Counted from the stretch's first letter, positions 1-9,080 are shown. The stretch is 34,586 nt of DNA from Bacteroidales bacterium (GCA_017451385.1 JAFSPS010000054.1:1-34586); one strand, 5' to 3'. Numbers and translations: made by a program. The notes: generated from the sequence alone by a model not told the origin.

Positions 1-1
1 A

Positions 2-160
2 GCCGTGGGGCGTGAAGAAGGTGCGGAAAAAGAAAAAAGAATGACTGCGAGAAGAATGTTCCAGAACGGCATGGATGTTAAAACAGTCAGCGTGGCAACA
101 GGCTTATCAAATGCTGAAATTCAAAGAATTCTGAATGAAATAAATAGTGAATTGAATTAG
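2..160 (+). CDS. C-terminal fragment of Rpn-family PD-(D/E)XK nuclease/transposase-like protein (5' end outside window)
   Basis: The reading frame is open from the window edge to the TAG at 158-160 and gives 52 residues. It holds a charged Glu/Lys/Arg linker (REEGAEKEKRMTARRM) and then a short helical tail with MDVKTVSVATGLSNAEI and QRILNEI. A basic/acidic linker followed by a 'G-D-V-x-x-V-x-x-x-T-G-L-S-x-x-E-I' tail is the usual C-terminus of the Rpn/PDDEXK_2 family (TIGR01784-like), which are recombination-promoting nucleases related to transposases. The catalytic domain lies upstream of the window, so activity cannot be judged. The family assignment rests on the tail alone. Confidence 0.7.
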   Translation, partial: AVGREEGAEKEKRMTARRMFQNGMDVKTVSVATGLSNAEIQRILNEINSELN

Positions 161-696
161 CAAGAAAAAACTGTTTTTAACGCGGTTCGCGATTATAGGC
201 GTGAATTTCTTTGTTCCCTTATTTGTATCAAGGTCCTCCAGACACCTCTATCAAGGATAAGCGATTAAAAGAAAATATTTACGCCTTACTTTTATTCTCC
301 TATTTCACAATATCTTACGGCAAGAAACGAAGAAGCCGAAAATAGCATTGCAGAGTATGCACAACAAGAATAATATATCCAATATACTATGATTAGATGC
401 TTGAAACTCAAAAAAGACCGGTATGTATAATATCGGTCTTTTCTTTCTCCATAGTAGCTGCATATTATTATATATACAGTCTGTTTCTTCTGTCTCTCGC
501 CACAGCATTGAGTACATAAAACTCTAATTTATAGAAATCTAAAACAAGTAAGTCTATGCACGTTCTAAAAATACCAAAAGCATAATAGTTTATCAAACGA
601 CATAGTTACTTTATGCTCGAAACATAAAAAGTTTTACCGTTCCACGTTATAGAAAAACAATATATAATTCACAATCATTCAACTCAATCAAAAGTT
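161..696. other. AT-rich intergenic stretch, no supported gene
   Basis: No frame gives a convincing protein. The longest open frame here (minus strand, 305-517) runs straight through the terminator hairpin at 411-447 and is not believable. Apart from that hairpin I see only AT-rich, low-complexity DNA, probably degraded sequence between the Rpn gene and the small broken gene that follows. Confidence 0.6.
411..447. terminator. Intrinsic (possibly bidirectional) terminator hairpin
   Basis: AAAAGACCGGTAT (412-424) pairs with ATATCGGTCTTTT (430-442) around a 5-nt loop. This gives 13 pairs including one G-U. The stem starts in an A-run and ends in a T-rich tract (TTTTCTTTC), so it can act on either strand. 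It most likely ends transcription of the upstream Rpn gene. Confidence 0.7.
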
Positions 697-881
697 ATGT
701 CGAAAGAAGCGATTGACGATTACGATAAGAGACCTATGGAAGGGTTGCTCCTATCAGAAAAAAGATGCTGAAAGAAAGAGCTTTACATAATGAGTATGTC
801 ATCAACTGCGATAACAACGGCAATATCGTGCGTGTCCATGATGCCGAAATCATAGCGAGATACAAGTTCTATCAAGACTGA
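697..881 (+). pseudogene. Small gene of unknown function, frameshifted at an A6 run
   Basis: ATG at 697 opens a frame (MSKEAIDDYDKRPMEGLLL) that stops at 766-770. A second frame, starting at 765 and ending with TGA at 879-881, encodes 38 residues (MLKERALHNEYVI...ARYKFYQD). The two frames meet at a run of six A residues (758-763). A one-base slip there would join them into one protein of about 60 residues with a coherent acidic/helical character and a C-terminal 'NGNIVRVHDAEIIARY' stretch. I do not recognise the family. It may be a decayed gene or a sequencing error at the homopolymer. Confidence 0.35.
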
Positions 882-893
882 ACGACACACCGT

Positions 894-1406
894 TTAGATG
901 CCGCTTCTCTCCAACTCAAGCAAATATCGTTTTGCCTCTATGCCACCGGCGTAGCCGGCGAGGGTGCCATCGGAGGCGATGACACGGTGGCAGGGGATAA
1001 TGATTTGCAGACGGTTGCGGCCTACCGCAGCACCTACGGCACGCACGGCATTGGGTCTGCCGATACGGGACGCAAGGACTGTGTAGGAGACTGTGGCGGA
1101 GTAGGGGAGTGCCTGCAACGCCTGCCATACCATACACTGAAAATCAGTACCTTCCGTGAGCAATGGCACGCTGAACTCATGACGCTCGCCAGCAAAATAT
1201 TCGTCAAGCTGCTCGGCAGCACGACGCGTGATGTCCGACACTGCAGGCACGAGACGCCTTACGGCACCATGCAGTACCATGCTGTCGGCATACGTATGCC
1301 TCCCGTTCACCCATTCGCAAAGGCACAAAGCGCCATCGAACGCACCCAAAAGCATATCGCCACACGGCGTAGCCTTGCATAGGTACTCTATCGAATCGGG
1401 CATCAT
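894..1406 (-). CDS. ogt: Methylated-DNA--protein-cysteine S-methyltransferase (O6-alkylguanine repair)
   Basis: This is a suicide DNA repair protein of the cytoplasm. It moves the alkyl group from O6-alkylguanine (or O4-alkylthymine) in DNA onto its own cysteine. The 170-residue length fits Ogt/MGMT proteins without an Ada regulatory domain. The active-site motif IIPCHRVI is present with Cys at about residue 139, followed by the conserved LAGYAGG segment. Upstream is the helix-turn-helix-like stretch [26 protein letters not shown] containing the arginine finger. ATG at 1404-1406 is chosen; the next in-frame ATG is at 1401-1403, and a TTG just upstream is less likely. It follows the small acidic-protein gene on the same strand with a 32-nt gap. 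The family is certain; ogt versus ada-type naming is less so. Confidence 0.93.
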   Translation of the reverse strand: MMPDSIEYLCKATPCGDMLLGAFDGALCLCEWVNGRHTYADSMVLHGAVRRLVPAVSDITRRAAEQLDEYFAGERHEFSVPLLTEGTDFQCMVWQALQALPYSATVSYTVLASRIGRPNAVRAVGAAVGRNRLQIIIPCHRVIASDGTLAGYAGGIEAKRYLLELERSGI

Positions 1407-1441
1407 CAAAAAGGCTTAGACTATTGGAAATAAAGGCCGTA

Positions 1442-1615
1442 TCAGAACCCTAACCAATCGTAGTCGCCATCAAACCCTTCTGGCATATCGCCATACTGGC
1501 CATCGGTCATGGCATCCCACGTCATCTCGTCAAGTTCTCTTCTTGAATAGCCACCATCATCGTAACCATAATAATCGTCGTCATCATTACGACGGATTGC
1601 ATCATTTCTTCTCAT
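1442..1615 (-). CDS. Small Asp/Tyr-rich acidic protein, 57 aa, unknown function
   Basis: The protein has a basic N-terminus (MRRNDAIRRN), an Asp/Tyr/Gly-rich middle (DDDDYYGYDDGGYSRRELD), and a C-terminal block with MTWDAMTDGQYGDMPEGFDG ending in DWLGF. It has no signal peptide or membrane segment. I recall similar small 'DAMTDGxYGDxPEGF' proteins from Bacteroidales, but no function is known to me. The start at 1615 is preferred over a longer frame to 1702, because a perfect -7 box on this strand (1679-1686) puts transcription start about 55 nt upstream of 1615 and inside the longer frame. It sits between the DUF4175-type gene and ogt, both on the same strand. Confidence 0.7.
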   Translation of the reverse strand: MRRNDAIRRNDDDDYYGYDDGGYSRRELDEMTWDAMTDGQYGDMPEGFDGDYDWLGF

Positions 1616-1678
1616 GATTTCATTTTTTTGAGTTAGACTGTTTGTGATGAAAATACCTGTCTCGGTACTTTCTGAGTG

Positions 1679-1686
1679 CAAAAGTA
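1679..1686 (-). promoter_or_regulatory. Bacteroidetes -7 promoter box (TACTTTTG) for the small acidic-protein gene
   Basis: Read on the minus strand this is TACTTTTG, a perfect match to the Bacteroidetes TAnnTTTG box. It lies about 64 nt upstream of the ATG at 1615. A -33 TTTG element at 19-21 nt spacing is not clear. Confidence 0.5.
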
Positions 1687-1784
1687 CTACAACGAGGTGC
1701 AACCTTTTTGCATTGTTGTTTCATCATCTGTCTTTTTTCAGAAAAAACGTTTACCAAGTCACAGAACTTCTCAAGCTTTGTGGC

Positions 1785-4700
1785 TTACAGGTTGTAGAAA
1801 TACTCCGAGACACGACGTTTGTAGAATGGCGTGAACGATGGGGGAGTGGTGCGGAAGAGTTCTTGATTGTTTTTCTTCAGCTGTTCAAACTTCTGTAAGT
1901 CTGCCGGTGACGGCTGATACTGCTCGGTAGCCTCGTTGCTCTTGCGGCGTTCCTCTTTCTCACGCTGCATCTCGGCACGCTCGTGCTCCAGCAGACGCGT
2001 CATTATCTGCTCCTGACGCTTGATAGTCTGCTGCGTGATGGTACGGTTGACGAGGTCGGTCTCCGTCTGTTCCATCTGTCGCATCATCTCGTCTATCTCT
2101 TTGGCGAGCTGTGCATTGCCTGCTGCCTGCTGCTTCATCTGCTGTCCGTACTGCTGCATCATACGGCGTATCATCTCCTGCTGTGCCGCCATCTTTGAGA
2201 ACTCCTCGCTCATCGTGTTGCCCGCTCCAATCTTATGACGGCCGCTGCCACGCTGCTGGTTCTTGCCCTGCTGGTCCAGCTGTTTCTTGAGCTGCTCCAG
2301 CTGCTTGTTCAGCTGTTCCTGCATCTGTTTGATACTCTTGGCGGAAGGCTTCTGACTATTATGGTTGCGGCTGTTGCCCTGCTGCTGCGACTTGCTGTCG
2401 CGCTTGCAGCTGCCCTGCATCTTCATGGAGGCGTTCTGCCGCATCTGGTTCTGCATGGCATCGAAACTCTCGGCAAGGAGCAGCGAGAGGTTGTTGATAG
2501 CCGTCATACAGTACTGCATAGGCTGCGAAGCACTGTAGTTGTATGAGTTGTTGTAGAACGACTGGTTGAAGCGCAGCAGGGTAGAGAGCGACCGCTGAAT
2601 GTTGCTGTTCACGTTGCCCACCTCGCGCGAGATAGCCGATGCTACTGCTACTTGGCGGCGTGCTATGGCGGAGAGGGTGTCCTCGATGTTGCGGAAATCG
2701 TCCTTTATCTTGTTCTGCGACGATATAATCTCCTGATAGCGCGGGTCTTGTATATAGGTCTTTGATGTCTGCGCTATGAGAGACTCCTGCTCAAAGGAGA
2801 GCTGGACAAGGCTTTTCAGCAACCGGCGCATCTGCTCGCTGTCCTCGGCGAGGTCCTCCTGCTCCATACGCATCTGCTCCGACGCCAGCTGTTCGGAGAG
2901 CTTCTGCATATCGTCGGCAGCCTCTTTCTGCTTCTTCGACGCCTGCTTGTTCTTTTTCTTCTGCATCTGCTGCTGCGCCTCCTGCTGGCTGTTCTCTATA
3001 TTCTTCTCAAGGTCCTTGTCGGGCTTGAAATCCAGACTCTTGTCTATCTCCTTATAGTCTTTCTCTATCTGCTCTATCTCTTTCTTCTGCTCTTGGAACT
3101 CCTTGTTCAGTGCCTCCTGACGCTGCTGCAGTTCCTCCTGTTTGCGTGCCTTGTCCTCTTTAGAGAGCTTCTGCTCATCGAGAGCGTCGGTCTCCTTGGC
3201 GAGCTCCTCCTGCTTGCGCGCCAGCTCGTCCATCTGCTTGACGGCGTTGTCCACCTTCTTCTCCATCTCGAGGCGTTTCAGGAGGTCTATGTTCTGGTCT
3301 ATCTGCTTCTCCAACTGCTCGTTGTCGAGCTTCAGCGTCTCCAGCTGCTCCTGCACCTTGTTCTTATCCACCTGTTGCAGCAGGCTGTCTATCTGCTGCA
3401 TCATGTCGCGCATCTCTTCGTTAAGCACCTCGTTCATCAGACGGTCCAGCTCGTCCTGCTTCTCGCGTATCTGGTCGTTCTGCTCACGATATTTGTCTTC
3501 CATGCGGTTGCTTTCCTGCATCTGTTGCTGCATCTTCTGCAACTCCTCGCGTATCTCCTTCTGCCGTTCTGCCAGCTCTTCCAGCTGCTTGCGCTCCTGC
3601 CATCCCAGCTCCTTCTTATCCACCAGACGGCGCATGAGGTCGTTTATCTCCGCCTGCTGCCGCTTCAGGTCGTCGATGGTCTGCGAGGCTTTCTCCCTCA
3701 CCTCGTCGTTGTTTTGCGCTAAGATTTGCGTCAATTCGCGCTCCGTGGGCACCTCTATCATGAACTGCTGCGATGTGGCTGATTTGGGGCCGTGGATGGC
3801 GTCATTGTCCCACACCTCGAAGTAGTACTGCAGACGGTCGCCGGCGGTGAGGCTAACCTCGGCAAGGTTGATAGCATAGCGGAACTCCTGCGCCACCTCG
3901 TGGCTGAGGGCTATGGGCTGGCTCTTTCGCTCATGGACGGATGTATCGGCTACATTGGTCTTCACGAATACCAACTCGAGGCGCGTGAAGCCGTAGTCGT
4001 CTTTGATGCGTCCTTGGAAGAAACGACGGTCGGGCAGGGCAGAATCCATCGTCTCCATCACCGCAATCATGGGCGCCACATCGGGGATGACTGAGACGGC
4101 GTAGCGCAGCGTATCGCTATTGGCGGCGTGACTATTAGCCACAAAGAACTCATAGCCAAACGACTCCATGGCACGCTGCTCCACCGCCACGCGTCCTGAT
4201 GCGTCCGGCTTCACGCCACGCACCTTGTCGCCAACGGCAAAGAAGAGCGTATCAACATCGCGTGTGAGAAACGTCCAGCGGACGGAAGTCCCCTGCGCCA
4301 CACTCAGGTCGCCCTGATTGGAGAGCGTGGCAGCCTGCTGACGCGTATAGGCAGGGTAGGCGAGAGCTACCTGAAAATCAATGATAGAAGGCTTCGGCAA
4401 CACCTGCAGCACATACTCCTGCGAGGTGACGCCGGCACCCGTGAGATGGAATGCTACCGACTGCTGCTGCTGACGGAAACGATAGGCGAAATGAGCCTTG
4501 TCCTGCTGCTGCATCTTGTAGCGACGACCGTCGATAAGCACGAAGGCCTCGGCAGGCAACGACTCGCCTTCTATGCTCACCTGCAGCAGGAAGTCCTCCT
4601 GCTGCGCCACCTGCAGGGTGTCGTTATCCACCACGAAGGCGAAAGGGGCGGGACGTTCGTAGGCGGTGTTGTAGTTGGCTATGCGCTTTGTGGGCTCTGT

Positions 4701-5231
4701 GATGAGACGCGGGGTGACGACAAAGGCTATAACGATGATAGCTAAGGGGATAAGCGCATATTTGGCATAGCGGCGGTTTTCGCGCAAGTTGACGGCATTC
4801 TTGAATGGGATAGGGGAGAGCTGTGCCGTCTTCTGCTCTATGCCGGCACGCAGTAGCTCGCTGTCGCTCTCGCCGCCCATCTGCTGCAGCTGCAGGAGGT
4901 TGAGCAGCTTATCCTTCACCTCAGGGAAATGGTCGCCAATAATGACGGCAGCCTGCTCATAACTGATGCGGCGGCCAAGACGGTACATCTTAGCCAACGG
5001 CACGACGACAAAGAAAAAGAGCACGAGCAGCGTGGCAATGACATAGGACCAGAAGAGTATGGCACGCACCACGGGGGGAAAGTAGCCAAAATACTCCAAA
5101 AGCAGCATCACGATAAGCAACGACAAAAGTAGCGCGACGGAATACAGCACCCCACGTATCAGTCTATTCTTGTAGTACTTACGAATAAACTCATCCAGCC
5201 TGTCTATTATCAAGTTGCGAGCCACGCCCAT
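1785..5231 (-). CDS. DUF4175-type large membrane-anchored coiled-coil protein, 1148 aa
   Basis: The N-terminus carries three probable membrane helices, at about residues 27-48, 56-80 and 155-174. A region of about 300 residues follows, rich in beta-type sequence (probably extracytoplasmic). From about residue 520 there are several hundred residues of Glu/Lys/Gln heptad-like coiled coil. A Gln/Asn/Met-rich stretch comes next (for example MRQNASMKMQGSCKRDSKSQ). It ends with the short tail TPFYKRRVSEYFYNL. Architecture and length match the DUF4175-annotated proteins of Bacteroidales, whose function is unknown; an envelope scaffold is my guess. The start at 5231 (MGVARNLIIDRLDEF) is preferred over 5342, because the extra 37 residues are atypical and a -7 box lies at 5245-5252. 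Confidence 0.8.
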   Translation of the reverse strand: MGVARNLIIDRLDEFIRKYYKNRLIRGVLYSVALLLSLLIVMLLLEYFGYFPPVVRAILFWSYVIATLLVLFFFVVVPLAKMYRLGRRISYEQAAVIIGDHFPEVKDKLLNLLQLQQMGGESDSELLRAGIEQKTAQLSPIPFKNAVNLRENRRYAKYALIPLAIIVIAFVVTPRLITEPTKRIANYNTAYERPAPFAFVVDNDTLQVAQQEDFLLQVSIEGESLPAEAFVLIDGRRYKMQQQDKAHFAYRFRQQQQSVAFHLTGAGVTSQEYVLQVLPKPSIIDFQVALAYPAYTRQQAATLSNQGDLSVAQGTSVRWTFLTRDVDTLFFAVGDKVRGVKPDASGRVAVEQRAMESFGYEFFVANSHAANSDTLRYAVSVIPDVAPMIAVMETMDSALPDRRFFQGRIKDDYGFTRLELVFVKTNVADTSVHERKSQPIALSHEVAQEFRYAINLAEVSLTAGDRLQYYFEVWDNDAIHGPKSATSQQFMIEVPTERELTQILAQNNDEVREKASQTIDDLKRQQAEINDLMRRLVDKKELGWQERKQLEELAERQKEIREELQKMQQQMQESNRMEDKYREQNDQIREKQDELDRLMNEVLNEEMRDMMQQIDSLLQQVDKNKVQEQLETLKLDNEQLEKQIDQNIDLLKRLEMEKKVDNAVKQMDELARKQEELAKETDALDEQKLSKEDKARKQEELQQRQEALNKEFQEQKKEIEQIEKDYKEIDKSLDFKPDKDLEKNIENSQQEAQQQMQKKKNKQASKKQKEAADDMQKLSEQLASEQMRMEQEDLAEDSEQMRRLLKSLVQLSFEQESLIAQTSKTYIQDPRYQEIISSQNKIKDDFRNIEDTLSAIARRQVAVASAISREVGNVNSNIQRSLSTLLRFNQSFYNNSYNYSASQPMQYCMTAINNLSLLLAESFDAMQNQMRQNASMKMQGSCKRDSKSQQQGNSRNHNSQKPSAKSIKQMQEQLNKQLEQLKKQLDQQGKNQQRGSGRHKIGAGNTMSEEFSKMAAQQEMIRRMMQQYGQQMKQQAAGNAQLAKEIDEMMRQMEQTETDLVNRTITQQTIKRQEQIMTRLLEHERAEMQREKEERRKSNEATEQYQPSPADLQKFEQLKKNNQELFRTTPPSFTPFYKRRVSEYFYNL

Positions 5232-5244
5232 TATTTTTAACTTA

Positions 5245-5252
5245 CAAAAATA
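5245..5252 (-). promoter_or_regulatory. Bacteroidetes -7 promoter box (TATTTTTG) for the DUF4175-type gene
   Basis: Minus-strand TATTTTTG matches TAnnTTTG and lies about 14 nt upstream of the chosen ATG, implying a very short leader. No convincing -33 box is seen. Confidence 0.4.
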
Positions 5253-5672
5253 CAAATAAAAGCGAAATAGCCGAAAGATTGTTTCGTCCGTGCATTGAAA
5301 CAGATACAGATATAGGCGTATTTTCGCACATGGAGAAAACAAATCGCACCCATCACGAAAACAGATGCTAAATGCTGATTAAACACCAGTTGTATCGATG
5401 TAGGTAGTTCCAATACACCGAAATAAACAGCAGCTGTTTAGTATTCAGTCCTTCACCCACATAAGGATTGCCGATATACCCGATTTATAAGCCCCTATCG
5501 TTTTACTTTATTTTTGAATACTACTAATATGACATCAATAAAGGAAAGAGAAAAACACCCCAGACTTCATACTCCTCTACGAAGCACACCTGAAAACCAA
5601 ACATAGTCAAAAAGAAGCTCATTGAAAAAACACTTTTACTACATAATAAGATAGATTATGCCAAAAAAAAAG
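5253..5672. other. Intergenic region between divergent transcription units, no gene seen
   Basis: About 420 nt of AT-rich DNA with frequent stops in all frames. It separates the minus-strand DUF4175 unit from the plus-strand defence island. I see no tRNA, repeat or coding remnant in it. Confidence 0.6.
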
Positions 5673-5680
5673 TACCTTTG
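5673..5680 (+). promoter_or_regulatory. -7 promoter box (TACCTTTG) for the defence island
   Basis: TACCTTTG is a perfect TAnnTTTG match on the coding strand, 152 nt upstream of the helicase ATG. The -33 element is not obvious. The implied leader of about 145 nt contains two possible hairpins. Confidence 0.5.
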
Positions 5681-5775
5681 CAAACAATTCTCCTTCTCTT
5701 GGAGGAGAGAAGAAATAGATATCATAGATAAAGACCACCAAATGCCATTTAGGGGGAAAAAATATAACAAAGCCT

Positions 5776-5809
5776 CCACGTAGTGTAACCTCTCAAGACA
5801 CTACGATGG
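5776..5809 (+). promoter_or_regulatory. Leader hairpin just upstream of the helicase start
   Basis: CGTAGTGT (5779-5786) and ACACTACG (5798-5805) form a perfect 8-bp inverted repeat. The flanking CCA/TGG extends it to 11 bp with one bulged A. It ends 22 nt before the ATG at 5832, so it could be an operator or an RNA element that affects translation. A weaker hairpin (TTCTCT...AGAGAA) lies upstream near 5693-5710. Confidence 0.45.
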
Positions 5810-5831
5810 GAGTTACTGTTGTTTGAAATAG

Positions 5832-8800
5832 ATGGAGTTAATTAATAACATAAGCAAGACTCTACGAGATGATATCGTGGCGCAGATGAAAGCCGGAAGC
5901 CGACTATCCATAGCGGCCTCCTGTTTCTCCATATATGCATTTCAGGAGTTGAAAGAAGCATTGACGGACATAAAGGAACTCCGTTTCATTTTCACATCAC
6001 CGACGTTTACAACTGAGAAGACTCCCAAACAGCAGCGAGAGTTCTACATCCCACGATTAGACCGTGAGCGTACGCTTTATGGCTCTGAGTTTGAAGTGAA
6101 GCTCCGCAACGAGCTGACACAAAGGGCCATTGCTCGTGAATGTGCTGAATGGATTAGAGAAAAGGCTTGTTTCAAGTCAAACAAGACCAATGAGCAGATG
6201 ATGGGGTTCATGAACCTTGATGACATCAGCTATTCTCCTATCAACGGTTTTACTACAGTTGACCTCGGTTGTGAAAAGGGCAACAATGCCTATACAATGA
6301 TTCAGAAGGCAGAAAATCCTTTTTCAAAAGCTTACATCGACCTTTTCAATCAGATATGGAATGATAGTGGCCGCCTGCAGGTGGTTACGGAAGAGGTTAT
6401 TGACAGTATCAGCAATGCCTACAAGGAGAATGCGCCAGAGTTTCTCTACTTCGTGGCACTCTACAATATTTTCAACGAGTTTTTGGAAGACATTAGCGAA
6501 GATGAGCTCCCTAAAGAAGCAACCGGCTTCAAAAACTCAGCAATATGGAATAAACTCTATAATTTTCAGCGTGATGCGGCCTTGGCTATTATAAATAAAT
6601 TGGAAAAATACAATGGTTGCATACTTGCAGATAGTGTTGGATTAGGAAAAACCTTCACGGCTCTGTCGGTTATCAAGTATTTCGAGAGTCGCAATAGAAC
6701 AGTCTTAGTGCTCTGTCCCAAGAAACTCTTTGAGAACTGGAATACCTATCGGCAAAACTACGTAAACAATCCATTGGCAAAAGACCGTCTGAATTACGAT
6801 ATACTATATCACACAGACCTCTCACGCGACTACGGACGGAGTAACGACCTTGACTTGGAACGTGTAAATTGGGGCAATTATGACCTTGTGGTTATTGATG
6901 AGAGCCACAACTTCCGTAATGGCGGTAAGGTAAGTACCGACGAGAATGGTGAGAATCCCCGTGAGAATCGCTATTTGCGTTTGATGAACAAGGTCATCCG
7001 TTCAGGCGTTAAGACCAAAGTGCTGATGCTTTCAGCAACACCCGTCAACAATCGTTTCAACGACTTAAAGAACCAGTTGCAATTAGCTTACGAAGGCGAA
7101 TCGGAAGCCTTTGACAAATTGCTACCTACCAATAGGGGTGTCGATGACATCTTCCGTCAGGCACAAGGCTCCTACAACATTTGGGCAGACCTTCCTCCAG
7201 AGGAACGTACTACGGAACGCCTTCTGCGGATGCTCGACTTTGATTTCTTCCGACTGCTCGATGCTGTTACTATTGCCCGAAGCCGCAAACACATTCAGCA
7301 GTACTATGATACTGCCGACATAGGCACGTTCCCCGAACGTTTGAAGCCAATTTCACGAAGTCCGCACCTGACTGACCTTGATACAGCCATCAACTACAAC
7401 GAGATATTCGAACAGCATCAGATGCTGCATCTTGCCATCTATGCGCCATCCGCCTTTATTCTTCCAAGCCAACTTTGGAAATATAAAGAAGAGGAAAGCA
7501 CAACGGGGCATCGGTTGAGTATTGAAGAGCGTGAACAAGGTATTCAGCGCTTGATGAACATACAGATGTTGAAACGATTGGAGTCATCGGTCAACTCATT
7601 CCGCCTGACGTTGACTCGCATCCGTGACTATATGCAGGAAACCCTTGATGCCATCGCGCGTTTTCAGAATGGGGAAAAACGTGTGTCGGTAGATGACTAT
7701 GAAAGTGTGGATGGCGACGAGGACGAGCAGGACTTCACCATTGGTAAGAAGAAAAACCGTATCCTCTTGGAGGATATGGACTTCATTTCATGGCAGAAGG
7801 AAATCAAGGATGACCTTGAAATCATTCGCCAGTTGTTGCAGATGCTTCAGAGTATCACGCCTGAGCATGACAGCAAACTGCAACAGCTCATCACAGACCT
7901 GCAAGATAAGTTTGCCCATCCTATCAATGGCAATAATAAGAAAGTCCTTATCTTCACGGCTTTCTCAGATACGGCGCTGTACCTCTACGATTGTCTGGCA
8001 GACCCAATCAAGAAACAATATGGCTTGAATGTGGCTTTGGTTACCGGTGATGTGGAGGCACGTAGCACACTCAAACTGAAGGAGAAACTGGACTTCAACA
8101 AAGTTCTGACGCTCTTCTCTCCTCTATCCAAGGAGAGAGAAACCGTCTATCCACATTTGAAAGAAGAAATAGATGTGCTGATAGCTACCGACTGTATCAG
8201 CGAAGGACAGAACTTGCAGGACTGCGACTATCTGCTGAACTACGACATCCATTGGAACCCCGTGCGCATCATCCAGCGTTTCGGACGTATAGACCGTATT
8301 GGTTCTAAGAATACTAAGATACAGCTGGTGAACTACTGGCCTGACATGACACTCGATGAATACATCAATCTGAAAGGGCGCGTAGAGAGCCGCATGAAAG
8401 TAACGGTGATGACCGCCACAGGCGACGACAACCCTCTCTCGCCAGAAGAAAAAGATGATTTAGAATACAGGCGCAAGCAACTGGAACGACTGAAAGAGGA
8501 TGTCGTGGATTTAGAGGAAATGAACACTGGCGTAAGCATCATGGACTTGGGATTGAACGAATTTCGACTTGACTTGCTGGAATACATCAACAGTAATCAT
8601 GATGTGGAACATACCCCCTTTGGGCTTCATGCCGTTGTACATGCCACAGACCAGGCACCAGCCGGAACAGTCTTCGTTTTGAAGAACAGAACTGCTGGCA
8701 TAAACATCGACCACAAGAACCAGTTGCATCCGTTCTACATGGTCTATATCAAGGACGATGGAGAAGTGCTTGTTGACCATCTGCACCCGAAAGACTTGCT

Positions 8801-9059
8801 CGACAAGATGCGCTTGCTCTGCAAACCCATGACGAAGCCTGATGTCAAACTATGCAGTGCCTTCAACAAAGAGACACGCGACGGTCTGCGCATGGGCAAA
8901 TACTCAGAGCTACTTGGCAAGGCGATAGAGTCCATTGTCACCAAGAAGGAAGAATCAGATATAGACAGCTTCCTTGATGGCTTCATGGGAGAACTTTTTG
9001 AGGAGCGTATCACGGGGCTTGACGATTTTGAACTAATATGTTTCCTCGTCGTCATATAG
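5832..9059 (+). CDS. SNF2/DEAD-type helicase with PLD-like N-terminal domain
   Basis: This is a 1075-residue superfamily 2 DNA helicase/translocase. Walker A is ADSVGLGKT at about residues 266-274, Walker B is VVIDESHN with D356-H359, motif III-like LSATPVNNR follows, and motif VI is QRFGRIDRIG at about 815-824. Residues 1-250 resemble the PLD-like domain that precedes this helicase type (LSIAASCFSIYAFQELKEAL, then FIFTSPTF). No HxK catalytic pair is visible, so it may be non-nucleolytic. This helicase type is often found next to DUF4391 and type III mod/res genes, as here, suggesting a role in phage-DNA sensing or processing. It is the first gene of the island. Its TAG stop (9057-9059) is also the first three bases of the inverted repeat around the next gene, so the extreme C-terminus could have been altered by that insertion. 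Confidence 0.88.
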   Translation: MELINNISKTLRDDIVAQMKAGSRLSIAASCFSIYAFQELKEALTDIKELRFIFTSPTFTTEKTPKQQREFYIPRLDRERTLYGSEFEVKLRNELTQRAIARECAEWIREKACFKSNKTNEQMMGFMNLDDISYSPINGFTTVDLGCEKGNNAYTMIQKAENPFSKAYIDLFNQIWNDSGRLQVVTEEVIDSISNAYKENAPEFLYFVALYNIFNEFLEDISEDELPKEATGFKNSAIWNKLYNFQRDAALAIINKLEKYNGCILADSVGLGKTFTALSVIKYFESRNRTVLVLCPKKLFENWNTYRQNYVNNPLAKDRLNYDILYHTDLSRDYGRSNDLDLERVNWGNYDLVVIDESHNFRNGGKVSTDENGENPRENRYLRLMNKVIRSGVKTKVLMLSATPVNNRFNDLKNQLQLAYEGESEAFDKLLPTNRGVDDIFRQAQGSYNIWADLPPEERTTERLLRMLDFDFFRLLDAVTIARSRKHIQQYYDTADIGTFPERLKPISRSPHLTDLDTAINYNEIFEQHQMLHLAIYAPSAFILPSQLWKYKEEESTTGHRLSIEEREQGIQRLMNIQMLKRLESSVNSFRLTLTRIRDYMQETLDAIARFQNGEKRVSVDDYESVDGDEDEQDFTIGKKKNRILLEDMDFISWQKEIKDDLEIIRQLLQMLQSITPEHDSKLQQLITDLQDKFAHPINGNNKKVLIFTAFSDTALYLYDCLADPIKKQYGLNVALVTGDVEARSTLKLKEKLDFNKVLTLFSPLSKERETVYPHLKEEIDVLIATDCISEGQNLQDCDYLLNYDIHWNPVRIIQRFGRIDRIGSKNTKIQLVNYWPDMTLDEYINLKGRVESRMKVTVMTATGDDNPLSPEEKDDLEYRRKQLERLKEDVVDLEEMNTGVSIMDLGLNEFRLDLLEYINSNHDVEHTPFGLHAVVHATDQAPAGTVFVLKNRTAGINIDHKNQLHPFYMVYIKDDGEVLVDHLHPKDLLDKMRLLCKPMTKPDVKLCSAFNKETRDGLRMGKYSELLGKAIESIVTKKEESDIDSFLDGFMGELFEERITGLDDFELICFLVVI

Positions 9060-9080
9060 ACTTTAGGTATTAGATTTTAG
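9057..9080. repeat. Left arm of inverted repeat enclosing the four-helix-bundle gene
   Basis: The arm contains TAGACTTTAG at 9057-9066 and TAGATTTTAG at 9071-9080; a further TAGACTTTAG overlaps at 9078-9087. Against the reverse complement of 9441-9464 it matches at 21 of 24 positions. Two of the three differences become G-U pairs in RNA, leaving one true mismatch. Confidence 0.85.

Noticed and set aside
1983-3825. Several Leu- or Ser/Cys-rich plus-strand frames of up to 227 residues
   Set aside because: They are antisense to the Gln/Glu/Lys coiled-coil part of the DUF4175-type gene; their odd composition is what those codons give in reverse.
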